From Lysobacterales bacterium (GTDB lineage: Bacteria; Pseudomonadota; Gammaproteobacteria; Xanthomonadales; Rhodanobacteraceae), in assembly GCA_021324945.1 (NCBI GenBank), contig JAJPID010000055.1, positions 1 to 64,000 on the forward strand: a DNA stretch of 64,000 nt. The letters are read 5' to 3'. The notes beneath the pieces are model-generated. The model was not told where the DNA came from. It made no database searches and saw only the letters and a list, made by a program, of their open reading frames with translations. Positions 45,918-53,256 of the stretch are shown piece after piece. Both the position numbers and the translations under genes were made by a program. How positions within the stretch are numbered: the first letter of the stretch is position 1; every line of letters begins with the position of its first letter.

Positions 45918-46126
45918 TGAACGCGCCGCTCAACCGCGATGTGCTGCTCGGCCGATGTGGCCAATGCGCTGCGCTGGCGCAACGGCTCTGGGCGCGTTTG
46001 TGCGGCGATCCGCTGCTCGACGTCCGCAGCGACCGCGATTTCGCCCGCGCCACAGTGCAGGCCCAATACGGCCGCAACCGTGCGCGAATGGAATTGCGCG
46101 TGCGCGAACTTGAGCGCGTGATTTGA
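45917..46126 (+). CDS. Small helical protein coupled to the proline-rich gene
   Basis: 69 residues from ATG 45917, which overlaps the preceding stop. The sequence MNAPLNRDVLLGRCGQCAAL then AQRLWARLCGDPLLDVRSD and QAQYGRNRARMELRVRELER looks like two amphipathic helices, the second highly charged. There is no signal peptide. Two or three Cys residues occur near the N-terminus. Function is unknown. The coupling, codon pattern and consistent helicity make it more likely real than not. Confidence 0.5.
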   Translation: MNAPLNRDVLLGRCGQCAALAQRLWARLCGDPLLDVRSDRDFARATVQAQYGRNRARMELRVRELERVI

Positions 46127-46156
46127 ATCGTGGCGATTTGATACACCGCTTCGGCG

Positions 46157-46612
46157 TCAGGCCGCCGCCGGTCTCTCGCCCAAAGCCTGTTTTAACAGAC
46201 GCATGCGTTCGTGCGCTGCGCGCGCCGCCGGCATGTATTGCCGCAGCACCGCGCGCGCTTCCGCCGGCTCCAGCGTGAGCATCGCTTCTTCCATCGCGTG
46301 CAGCAGGCGGTCCTCTGCCTCTTCCAGTTCGGCCACGTAAATGTAGTCCGGATTTTCGGCGAAGCGCGCGCGCAGATCGGCATAGAGCTTGTGCAGCGTG
46401 CCGTACACCGTGCCAGTGCCGGCGGGCTGCTCGCCCTGCTGGTGCAAATAAGTCGCGAAATCCCGGCACAGCTCGCCGCGGATATGGCCGACTTCCTGCA
46501 CGGCCTCGCGCAGCTCCGGGTTCTGCATTTTGAGCGCGGCCTCGCGATAGAAGGCCTCGCCGTCGCAGCAGATCTGCGCGAGGTCGTGCAGGGTGGGAAT
46601 CAGTTCGGTCAC
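46157..46612 (-). CDS. PA2169-type four-helix-bundle protein (DUF2383)
   Basis: 151 residues. Ferritin-like helical repeats: LHDLAQICCDGEAFYREAAL, REAVQEVGHIRGELCRDFAT, and GTVYGTLHKLYADLRARFAE, then a long C-terminal helix pair. This is the pattern of the PA2169/DUF2383 family, small stress-associated proteins of unknown biochemical role, although the Cys pair in QICCDG is unusual. It stands alone, divergent from the YkvA-like gene with a 144 bp gap. Confidence 0.75.
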   Translation of the reverse strand: MTELIPTLHDLAQICCDGEAFYREAALKMQNPELREAVQEVGHIRGELCRDFATYLHQQGEQPAGTGTVYGTLHKLYADLRARFAENPDYIYVAELEEAEDRLLHAMEEAMLTLEPAEARAVLRQYMPAARAAHERMRLLKQALGERPAAA

Positions 46613-46756
46613 AAACAGGCTCGCTTCGCGCCATGGGCCGGACGATTGCGCGAGAGCCGACAGTATTCCTGCGCGGGCCCATGCGCAAGCGGCGATTGAC
46701 GCCTCGCGGGGCGCTGGTTACGCTGGCGCGCTCCCTATCTCGCCGAGGACATGGAC

Positions 46757-47329
46757 ATGGCGCTGGATATCCAACTGACACTGAGCGACGAGGACCTCGG
46801 CCATTTCACGCAAGCCATGCGCGAAGCGCAGGACAAGGCGAAGGACCGCAAGGGCGCGGAGATCATCGCCGATGCCCGCAAGCTGCTCGAGGAGATCCAG
46901 AGCACATCCGTGCCCTCCTTCATCCGCGAACGGCTGGATTCTGTGGAGGCCATGATCGACATGGCCAGCGACACCGGCTTCGGCCTGCCGCCCGAGGATT
47001 GTCAGCGCGTGTTGGCGGTGCTCGCGTATCTGGCCGAGCCCGTGGATTTCATCCCGGACACCGTGCCGGCGCTGGGTTTCCTCGACGATGCGATCATGAT
47101 CGAGCTGTGCCGTCAGGAACTGCGCCACGAGATCGAGGCCTATGAGGATTTCGCCGCCTGGCGCGAAGAGGAAGCGCAACGCCGCGGCGAAGATCCGGCT
47201 GCACTGACCGCGCAGCGCGCCGACTGGGCCGAAGCGCGCCGCAAGGAAGCGATCGAGCGCATGCACCGCCGCCGCCGCGAGTCCTACATTAGCGGCGAAT
47301 GGCGGCCTACGCTGTTTTCGGTGAGGTGA
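46757..47329 (+). CDS. DUF1232 (YkvA-like) protein
   Basis: 190 residues. Start ATG 46757 is preferred over ATG 46751 because GAGG lies 8 nt upstream of it. The core VLAVLAYLAEPVDFIPDTVPALGFLDDAIMI is the DUF1232 signature (YxxxPxDxIPDxxPxxGxxDD). It is followed by a long basic helical tail (EEEAQRRGEDPAALTAQRAD, MHRRRRESYISGEW). Function of the family is unknown, and many members are membrane-associated. It ends convergent to the thiolase gene. Confidence 0.82.
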   Translation: MALDIQLTLSDEDLGHFTQAMREAQDKAKDRKGAEIIADARKLLEEIQSTSVPSFIRERLDSVEAMIDMASDTGFGLPPEDCQRVLAVLAYLAEPVDFIPDTVPALGFLDDAIMIELCRQELRHEIEAYEDFAAWREEEAQRRGEDPAALTAQRADWAEARRKEAIERMHRRRRESYISGEWRPTLFSVR

Positions 47330-47406
47330 TTTTTCCCTTCGCCTTCCGGGAGAAGGGACGCAAAGCGCCGTCCATTCTTGCGCGCAGGGCGGGATGAGGG
47401 GTCGGG

Positions 47407-47426
47407 TTCGCGGATGCTTCCGCGAA
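47407..47426. terminator. Perfect hairpin between convergent genes
   Basis: TTCGCGGA, a TGCT loop, and TCCGCGAA make an 8-bp perfect stem. GATGAGGGG and CACCCTCACCCC can extend pairing on the outside. It lies between the stops of the YkvA-like gene and the thiolase gene (142 bp gap) and has no T-run, so terminator function is inferred from position. The surrounding CCTCACCCCAACCCCTCC is a common intergenic repeat sequence in this group. Confidence 0.45.
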
Positions 47427-47471
47427 TCGCACCCTCACCCCAACCCCTCCCCGGACGAGCGCGGGGCTTCG

Positions 47472-48752
47472 TCACCGCTCCATCATTGCCACCACGCCCA
47501 TCCCGCCCGCGGTGCAGATCGAAATCAATCCGCGGCCGGAGCCTCGCTGCGCCAGCAGTTTCGCGAGCGTCGCCACGATGCGTGCCCCGGTCGCCGCGAA
47601 CGGATGTCCGGTTGCAAGACTCGATCCGTGCACGTTGATCTTGGCCGGATCGATCGAACCCAGCGGCTGATCCTTGCCCAATCTTTCGCGGCAATACTCC
47701 GCCGATTCCCACGCGCGCAACTGGCACAACACCTGCGCGGCGAAGGCCTCGTGGATTTCGTAGTAGTCGAAGTCCTGCAATTTCAATCCCGCGCGATCGA
47801 GCATACGCGGCACCGCAATCGTCGGCGCCATCAGCAGGCCTTCGCCGTGCACGTAATCGACCGCGGCGATCTCGGCGAAGGTGAGATACGCCAGCACGGG
47901 CAGACCGCGTTCGCGTGCCCAGTCTTCACTCGCCAGCAATACCGCCGCTGCGCCATCGGTCAGCGGCGATGAATTGCCCGCGGTGAGTGTGCCATGGCCC
48001 GAATGGTCGAACGCCGGTTTCAGTTGCGAAAGTTTTTCCAGGCTGGTGTCGGCGCGCAGCAGGTTGTCGCGCGTCTGCCCGCGAAACGGCACCACCAGAT
48101 CATCGAAGAATCCGGCATCGTAAGCGGCCGCCAGTTTGCGATGACTCTGCAATGCCCACTCGTCCTGTTCGATGCGCGTGATCTTCCATTGCTTCGCCAT
48201 CAGCTCGCAGTGCTCGCCCATCGACAAGCCGGTGCGCGGCTCGACTACGCCCGGAACCTGCGGCTTCAATTCGCGGAAGTGGAAACCGTGCGTAGCGGCC
48301 TTGAATTTTTCACCAAGGGTTTTCGCCCGGTTCAATTCCAGCAAACGTTGCTGCAAACGATCCGAATAGGTCAGCGGCACCTGACTGGTCGTATCGGAGC
48401 CGCCGGCGATGCCGGCTTCGATCTGCGCCGTTGCGATCTTCTGCGCGATCAGGATCGCGTTGTCGAGCGAGGTGCCACAGGCCCGGGCGGTGGTGATGCC
48501 GGGCGTCGTCATCGCCAGTCCGGACGACTGCGCCGCCTCGCGCGCGAGATTCCAATCCGCCGGCTGCTTCATCACCGCGCCGAACGCGACCTCGCCCAGC
48601 TCCACGCCTTGCAGCCCGAATTTTTCGACCAGTGCGCCCAGCACCTTCACCGACATGCCGAGATTGCCGAGATCGACATAGGCGGTATCGCGCTTGCAGA
48701 ACGGAATGCGCACGCCGCCCAGCACGGCGACGCGGCGTTGTTGTGGGATCAT
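47472..48752 (-). CDS. Acetyl-CoA acyltransferase (thiolase, FadI-like)
   Basis: 426 residues from ATG 48752, with AAGGAG upstream. An alternative long extension to 49064 would read through the preceding gene and is rejected. Thiolase landmarks are the nucleophilic Cys in ITTARACGTSLDNAIL near residue 95, YYEIHEAFAAQVL near 340, NVHGSSLATGHPFAATGARI near 375 (His) and ICTAGGMGVVAM near 415 (second Cys). Length and the GTSLDNA and GHPFAATG strings fit the FadI branch of beta-oxidation thiolases. It overlaps the acetyltransferase gene by ATGA, an unusual partner. Confidence 0.88.
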   Translation of the reverse strand: MIPQQRRVAVLGGVRIPFCKRDTAYVDLGNLGMSVKVLGALVEKFGLQGVELGEVAFGAVMKQPADWNLAREAAQSSGLAMTTPGITTARACGTSLDNAILIAQKIATAQIEAGIAGGSDTTSQVPLTYSDRLQQRLLELNRAKTLGEKFKAATHGFHFRELKPQVPGVVEPRTGLSMGEHCELMAKQWKITRIEQDEWALQSHRKLAAAYDAGFFDDLVVPFRGQTRDNLLRADTSLEKLSQLKPAFDHSGHGTLTAGNSSPLTDGAAAVLLASEDWARERGLPVLAYLTFAEIAAVDYVHGEGLLMAPTIAVPRMLDRAGLKLQDFDYYEIHEAFAAQVLCQLRAWESAEYCRERLGKDQPLGSIDPAKINVHGSSLATGHPFAATGARIVATLAKLLAQRGSGRGLISICTAGGMGVVAMMER

Positions 48753-49276
48753 GGCGACTCCTTGCGAAGAGCAGCATCGTCCTCCGGACCATGGATTGAC
48801 TGGGATCGAGGACCAGGGATGGAAATGAGTCCCCGCGCGAACATCCGGTACGCCTCTTCTTCCATGCCGAGCGATGCGTAAGTGCGTTGCGCATTTTCGT
48901 TGTCGCGTTCGACGTACAAACGCAAGCCGATCACGTGCGGCGTGGCGCGTGCGCGGCGTTCGACTTCCGCGTAGAGCGCACGAAACACCCCGCTGCGACG
49001 CGCGTGCGGCACGACGTATACGCTCTGGAACCACCACCAGTCGCCGTTGCGCCAGTCGCTCCACTCGTACGTGATCAACAGACAGCCCACGTTTTCTCCG
49101 TCGCGCTCCGCGATGAGATAGAAACCGCGGCGCGGATCATCGAACACAGCCTGCGTGCCCCGCGCCAGCACGTCAGCATCGAGCGCCTTGTGCTCGGTTT
49201 CCAGCGCCATCGCGGCGTTGCATTCGATCAGGAAATCGATGTCTGCGGGTGACGCGTTGCGAATGATTACTGTCAC
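48749..49276 (-). CDS. GNAT family N-acetyltransferase
   Basis: 175 residues from GTG 49276, with GGAGGAG about 10 nt upstream. It has the GNAT fold with VIIRNASPADIDFLIECNAA, a substrate segment WWWFQSVYVVPHARRSGVFR (motif A, acetyl-CoA pyrophosphate loop RRSGVFRAL), and GLRLYVERDNENAQRTYASL (motif B). The C-terminal 25 residues are polar and unconserved. The stop overlaps the thiolase ATG. It follows ntrC by 4 bp. The acetyl acceptor is unknown. Confidence 0.82.
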   Translation of the reverse strand: MTVIIRNASPADIDFLIECNAAMALETEHKALDADVLARGTQAVFDDPRRGFYLIAERDGENVGCLLITYEWSDWRNGDWWWFQSVYVVPHARRSGVFRALYAEVERRARATPHVIGLRLYVERDNENAQRTYASLGMEEEAYRMFARGLISIPGPRSQSIHGPEDDAALRKESP

Positions 49277-49280
49277 GCGG

Positions 49281-50705
49281 CTAGTGCTCCTCCGGATTCC
49301 CATTTCCGATTCCCGATTCCCGGGCTTTCCGCGAACTCCCCAACTTTCTCGTCAAGGTATTGCGCCCCAAACCGAGCGCCGCCGCGGCTTTCTGCCGATG
49401 GCCGCCGTGTGTTTCCAGTGCGGCGTCGAACAATGCTCGCTCGAAACGTTCGCGCGCCTGTGCGTGCAAGCCGGTGCGGCCCTCTGACAATTGCCGCCGC
49501 GCCCACTCGCGCAACGCCGCCTCCCATCGTTCGCTTTCCGGGTGCACACCGGATGCACCGACGGTGTTCCGCATATCCAGATCCTCGCGTCGAATTTGTG
49601 CGCCCGGCGCCACCACCGTCAGCCGGCGGCAGAGATTCTCCAGTTGTCGCACGTTGCCGGGGAACTCCTTTCTCGCCAGCGCCTGCAACGCGCCCTGCGT
49701 GAATTGCTTGGGCGGCAGGCCGAACTCGCGCGCGGCGCCTTCCAGAAAATGTTTCGCGAGAAATGGAATATCCTCGCGCCGCTCGCGCAGTGCCGGCAGA
49801 TGGATGCGCACGACATCGAGCCGGTGCAGCAGATCGGCGCGGAACTCGCCGCGCGTGACTTTCGCGCCCAGATCCTGGTGCGTCGCCGCGATCACCCGCA
49901 CGTCGCTCCGGATCAGTTCGCGCCCACCGACGCGATAGAACTCGCCGCCAGCCAGTACGCGCAGCAATCGCGTCTGCAACGCGAGCGGCATGTCGCCGAT
50001 TTCGTCTAGAAACAGCGTGCCTCCTTGCGCCTGTTCGAAACGCCCGAGCGTGCGGCGTTGCGCGCCGGTGAACGCGCCGGCTTCGTGGCCGAACAATTCG
50101 CTCTCCAGCAATTCGGCGGGAATCGCGGCGGTGTTGAGCGCCACGAATGGCCGCGCGCTGCGTGCGCTCTCGCGGTGCAGCGCACGGGCGGCCAGCTCCT
50201 TGCCGGTGCCGGTTTCGCCCGTGATCAGTACATTCAAATCGCTGGCGGCCACGCGTCCGATCAAGCGAAATACCTCGCGCATCGGCGCGCTGTGGCCGAG
50301 CAATGCCGGCTCACCGCGTGAGTCCGTTGCCGTCGCAGCAGCCGGTGCGCTCTCCAGTGCGCGCTGCGCACTCAGCACAGCCTGTTGCAGGTCGAACGGT
50401 TTGGGCAGGTAGTCGAACGCGCCGGCGCGGAACGCGGCAGCGGTGCTGCCGACATCCGTCCACGCGCTCATCACGATTACCGGCAACTGCGGATGCAGGG
50501 CTTTTGCCGCGCTCAGCAGATGCAGTCCGTCGGCTTGCGGCAGCCGCACGTCGGTCAACAAAAGCGAAGGCGACTCGCGTTGCAGCGCGCGTTGCGCGGC
50601 TTCGGCGCTGTCGAATTCGGTGATCGCGTGGCCGGTATCGCGCAAGGCCGTGGCGAGCACGAAACGCACCGCGCGGTCGTCATCCACGATCCAGATGTCG
50701 CTCAT
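49281..50705 (-). CDS. glnG: Nitrogen regulation response regulator NtrC
   Basis: 474 residues from ATG 50705, overlapping the ntrB stop as ATGA. The receiver has IWIVDDDRAVRFVLATAL and the phospho-accepting Asp in LLLTDVRLPQADGL, with the PKPFDL loop. The AAA+ domain has GETGTGKE, GHEAGAFTGAQ (sigma-54 contact), LFLDEIGDMPL and PGNVRQLENL. The C-terminal Fis-type HTH is QKAAAALGLGRNTLTRKLG. It activates sigma-54 transcription, with glnA as the classic target. A clear NtrC site and -24/-12 promoter sit upstream of glnA 6 kb to the right in this window. Confidence 0.94.
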   Translation of the reverse strand: MSDIWIVDDDRAVRFVLATALRDTGHAITEFDSAEAAQRALQRESPSLLLTDVRLPQADGLHLLSAAKALHPQLPVIVMSAWTDVGSTAAAFRAGAFDYLPKPFDLQQAVLSAQRALESAPAAATATDSRGEPALLGHSAPMREVFRLIGRVAASDLNVLITGETGTGKELAARALHRESARSARPFVALNTAAIPAELLESELFGHEAGAFTGAQRRTLGRFEQAQGGTLFLDEIGDMPLALQTRLLRVLAGGEFYRVGGRELIRSDVRVIAATHQDLGAKVTRGEFRADLLHRLDVVRIHLPALRERREDIPFLAKHFLEGAAREFGLPPKQFTQGALQALARKEFPGNVRQLENLCRRLTVVAPGAQIRREDLDMRNTVGASGVHPESERWEAALREWARRQLSEGRTGLHAQARERFERALFDAALETHGGHRQKAAAALGLGRNTLTRKLGSSRKARESGIGNGNPEEH

Positions 50706-51718
50706 CGCGAGGCTCCCGGATGCCTCGGCAGCACCAGCACGAAACACGTCGCGCCATTGCGGCGCTGATGATGCAGATCGCCGCCGTGTTCGCGTGCGAT
50801 CTCGCGCGCCAACGCAAGCCCAAGCCCGCTGCCGCTCGCACGGCCGGACACCATGGGCTCGAACAACATCGCCTGGATGTCCGCCGGCACGCCTTCGCCG
50901 TCGTCTTCGACTTCGATGCGGATCGCGGGAATCGCCTGGCCGTTCGAGTTGCGCAATCCCGCTTCGGCGCGGCTGCGCAGCACGATGCGCCGCGCATTCG
51001 CTTCGACCGCATTGCGCGCCAGATTCAACAAGACTTGCAGCAGACGATCCGGATCGCCGTGCAACGCCGGCAGGCTGGGGTCGTAATCGCGTTGCACTTC
51101 GATGTCGCGACGTTCCGCACTCAGCAATTGTGCGACGTGTTCCAGCATGGCGTGCACATTGATGGCTCGCGTTTGCAGGTCTCCACGCGCGCCGAGCAAG
51201 CGCTCGCTCAGGTTCGCCAGACGCTGCGCTTCACTCTGGATCAAATCGGCGAGTTGCTGCTTCTGCAGGTCGGCTTCACGCTGGCGCAGCAGCTGCGCCG
51301 CACCGGAAATCGCCGCCAGCGGATTGCGCACCTCGTGCGCGAAACCGCGCAAGGATTCGGACAAACGAGAGGTCGCATGCGTTGCGCTTACCGGCCGCGC
51401 TTCGAGCCACACGAAACCGCCATTGGCGCTCACCAGAAAATCGATCGCGCATTCCTTGCCGGGCGCCGCGCAGAGCGCAACTGAATCCAGTTGTGACAGG
51501 CCCGCGTGTTCGAGCACGTGCCGGGCCGCCGCTTCCAGCCGTGCCTCTGCATGCAGCACTGAGAGAGATTGCCCGAGCAACCGCCGCGCGCCGACGCCAA
51601 TCAGTTCGCAGAAGGCCGGATTGACGCGGGCGAACTCCAGCGCCTCATCCAGCATGGCTACGCCGGTCGCCAGAGCGTCGATGCCGGCCTGTGCGGGGCG
51701 CTCACCAATCTGGTTCAT
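50702..51718 (-). CDS. glnL: Nitrogen regulation sensor kinase NtrB
   Basis: 338 residues, soluble. The N-terminal PAS domain (MLDEALEFARVNPAFCELIG) precedes the phospho-accepting His in RGFAHEVRNPLAAISGAAQL near residue 130. The HATPase domain has LLNLARNAVEAN, EDDGEGVPADIQ and GSGLGLALAREIAREHGG. It matches NtrB (GlnL) in size and in the SLRGFAHEVRNPL signature. It phosphorylates or dephosphorylates NtrC under PII control. It is the first gene of a run with ntrC, the acetyltransferase and the thiolase. Confidence 0.93.
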   Translation of the reverse strand: MNQIGERPAQAGIDALATGVAMLDEALEFARVNPAFCELIGVGARRLLGQSLSVLHAEARLEAAARHVLEHAGLSQLDSVALCAAPGKECAIDFLVSANGGFVWLEARPVSATHATSRLSESLRGFAHEVRNPLAAISGAAQLLRQREADLQKQQLADLIQSEAQRLANLSERLLGARGDLQTRAINVHAMLEHVAQLLSAERRDIEVQRDYDPSLPALHGDPDRLLQVLLNLARNAVEANARRIVLRSRAEAGLRNSNGQAIPAIRIEVEDDGEGVPADIQAMLFEPMVSGRASGSGLGLALAREIAREHGGDLHHQRRNGATCFVLVLPRHPGASR

Positions 51719-51727
51719 TGCACCAGT

Positions 51728-52521
51728 TTAGTGCGTCACGATTGCCGCTGCTTGCGGCGGTGCGGGCGGCACCACGGCTTTGCCCATCCGCATCAGCTTG
51801 CCTTGCAGGTTCCAGAGGATGCGCAGGTCGGCGGCATCCAGTTGCGGCTCGGTGCTGGCGCGGTAGTGTCGGTGGTAGGCGATGATCGCCGCGGCCGGAT
51901 CGCTCAAGTCGTAGCCGATTACTTTCAGCGCGACCATCGGATCGAATCCGGGGGCGGATCGGGCAGGGGGCCTGGGTCGTACCACAGCCCGAAACCGTGC
52001 GCGGCCAGCTCGCTCCACGGAAACCACACGCCCGGATCGTCCTTGCGCGTGGGCGCGATGTCGGCGTGGCCGACGATGCTGGTGCGCGGAATGCCCAGCC
52101 GAGTGGTGATGTCGGTCAGCAGGCGCAACAACGAATCCATTTCCGCTGGCGCGAAAGGCTCGCTGCCGTTGTTGTCCAGCTCGATGCCGATCGAGCGCGA
52201 GTTGACGTCATCGGTCACGCCCCATTGCGAATCACCAGCGTGCCAAGCACGTTCTTCTTCGGAAACGAGCTGGTAGATCGTGCCGTCCTTGCCGATCAGG
52301 TAATGCGCGCTAACCGGGCCGCCGGAATTACGCGTGCGCAAGGTGTTCAACGCTGCCTGCGCGCTGCCTTCCTGCGTGTAGTGCAAGACGATCATGCTGG
52401 GCTGGCGCGCGTTGTAATTCTTCGACGGCACCCACACCGCCAGCGGATTGCGCGGCGGCGCGGACACACAGCCGGCAATCAGCAACACCCCAAGACAGAC
52501 AAGCGAATAACGGCGCATCAT
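51728..52521 (-). pseudogene. N-acetylmuramoyl-L-alanine amidase (AmiD/AmpD-like lipoprotein), frameshifted
   Basis: From ATG 52521 the product begins with a lipoprotein signal (MMRRYSLVCLGVLLIAGCVS). It continues with the type 2 amidase domain: SMIVLHYTQEGSAQAAL (zinc His), HAGDSQWGVTDDVNSRSIG, and IVGHADIAPTRKDDPG (zinc His and catalytic Lys). At a run of C residues near 51952 the frame is lost after DPGPLPDPPP and a premature stop follows. With one more C it continues as GFDPMVALKVIGYDLSDPAA through AYHRHYR to a stop at 51728, the C-terminal peptidoglycan-binding part of AmiD. The catalytic domain is intact, so a truncated enzyme might still work. It is either a real mutation or a homopolymer sequencing error. 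Confidence 0.75.
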
Positions 52522-52562
52522 GCGTATTCAATGCGTTGCCGCACTCGCACGCAAGCGGTGAG

Positions 52563-53249
52563 TCAAACCTCGGCCCACATCCGCAACAGGTTGTGATACG
52601 TGCCGATCAATGTGGTGCGCGCGGTTTCATCGGCGTTGCTCGCGTTGAGACGCTGGATGGCGGAGTCGAGATCGAACAGCAGCGCGCGCTGCGCATCGTC
52701 GGCGATCATGCTCTGCACCCAGAAGAAACTGGCGAGTCGCACGCCGCGCGTGACAGGTGAGACGCGATGCAGACTCGTGGCCGGATACAGCACCAGATCG
52801 CCGGCATCGAGTTTCACCGAATGTGTGCCGTAGGTGTCCTCGATCAGCAATTCGCCGCCTTCATAGCTATTTTCCGGCGAGAGAAACAAGGTCGCCGAAA
52901 CGTCGGTGCGCAATTTGATTCCGCTGCCGGGAATCAGCCGGATCGCACCGTCCACGTGAGCGCCGAACTGCATGCCGGCTTCGTAGCGGTTGAACATCGG
53001 CGGATACACGCGCTTCGGCAGCGCGGCACTGATGAAACGCGGGTGGCGCTCCAACGCGGCCAGAACGACATCGCCCAGTTCGCGCGCGAGCGTCGAGCGC
53101 TCATCTATCTGCCGGTTGCGCTTGAGCGGTTCGCCCTGAAAACCGGCGGTGACGCGGCCATCGACCCACGCATCGCCCGCGCTTTGCAACTGCGCGGCGA
53201 TCTTCGCGGCCTGCTCAGCGGACAACAGCGCGGGAATGCGGATCAGCAT
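52563..53249 (-). CDS. piuC: PKHD-type Fe(II)/2-oxoglutarate dioxygenase, PiuC-like
   Basis: 228 residues. A 2OG-Fe(II) oxygenase with the facial triad in FGAHVDGAIRL (His-x-Asp near residue 96) and the distal His in PATSLHRVSPVTRGVRLASF (His near 158, Arg for 2-oxoglutarate). The N-terminal PALLSAEQAAKIAAQL and C-terminal LLRMWAEV ends are those of the PiuC/YbiX family. The gene lies 7 bp after the TonB-dependent receptor, the standard piuA-piuC pairing, and so falls under the same Fur box. Its substrate is unknown. It is needed for some siderophore-receptor function in Pseudomonas. Confidence 0.92.
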   Translation of the reverse strand: MLIRIPALLSAEQAAKIAAQLQSAGDAWVDGRVTAGFQGEPLKRNRQIDERSTLARELGDVVLAALERHPRFISAALPKRVYPPMFNRYEAGMQFGAHVDGAIRLIPGSGIKLRTDVSATLFLSPENSYEGGELLIEDTYGTHSVKLDAGDLVLYPATSLHRVSPVTRGVRLASFFWVQSMIADDAQRALLFDLDSAIQRLNASNADETARTTLIGTYHNLLRMWAEV

Positions 53250-53256
53250 GCGTGAA

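Noticed and set aside
48753-49064. N-terminal extension of the thiolase to 49064
   Set aside because: It reads through the acetyltransferase gene in another frame; the real start has AAGGAG and an ATGA overlap.
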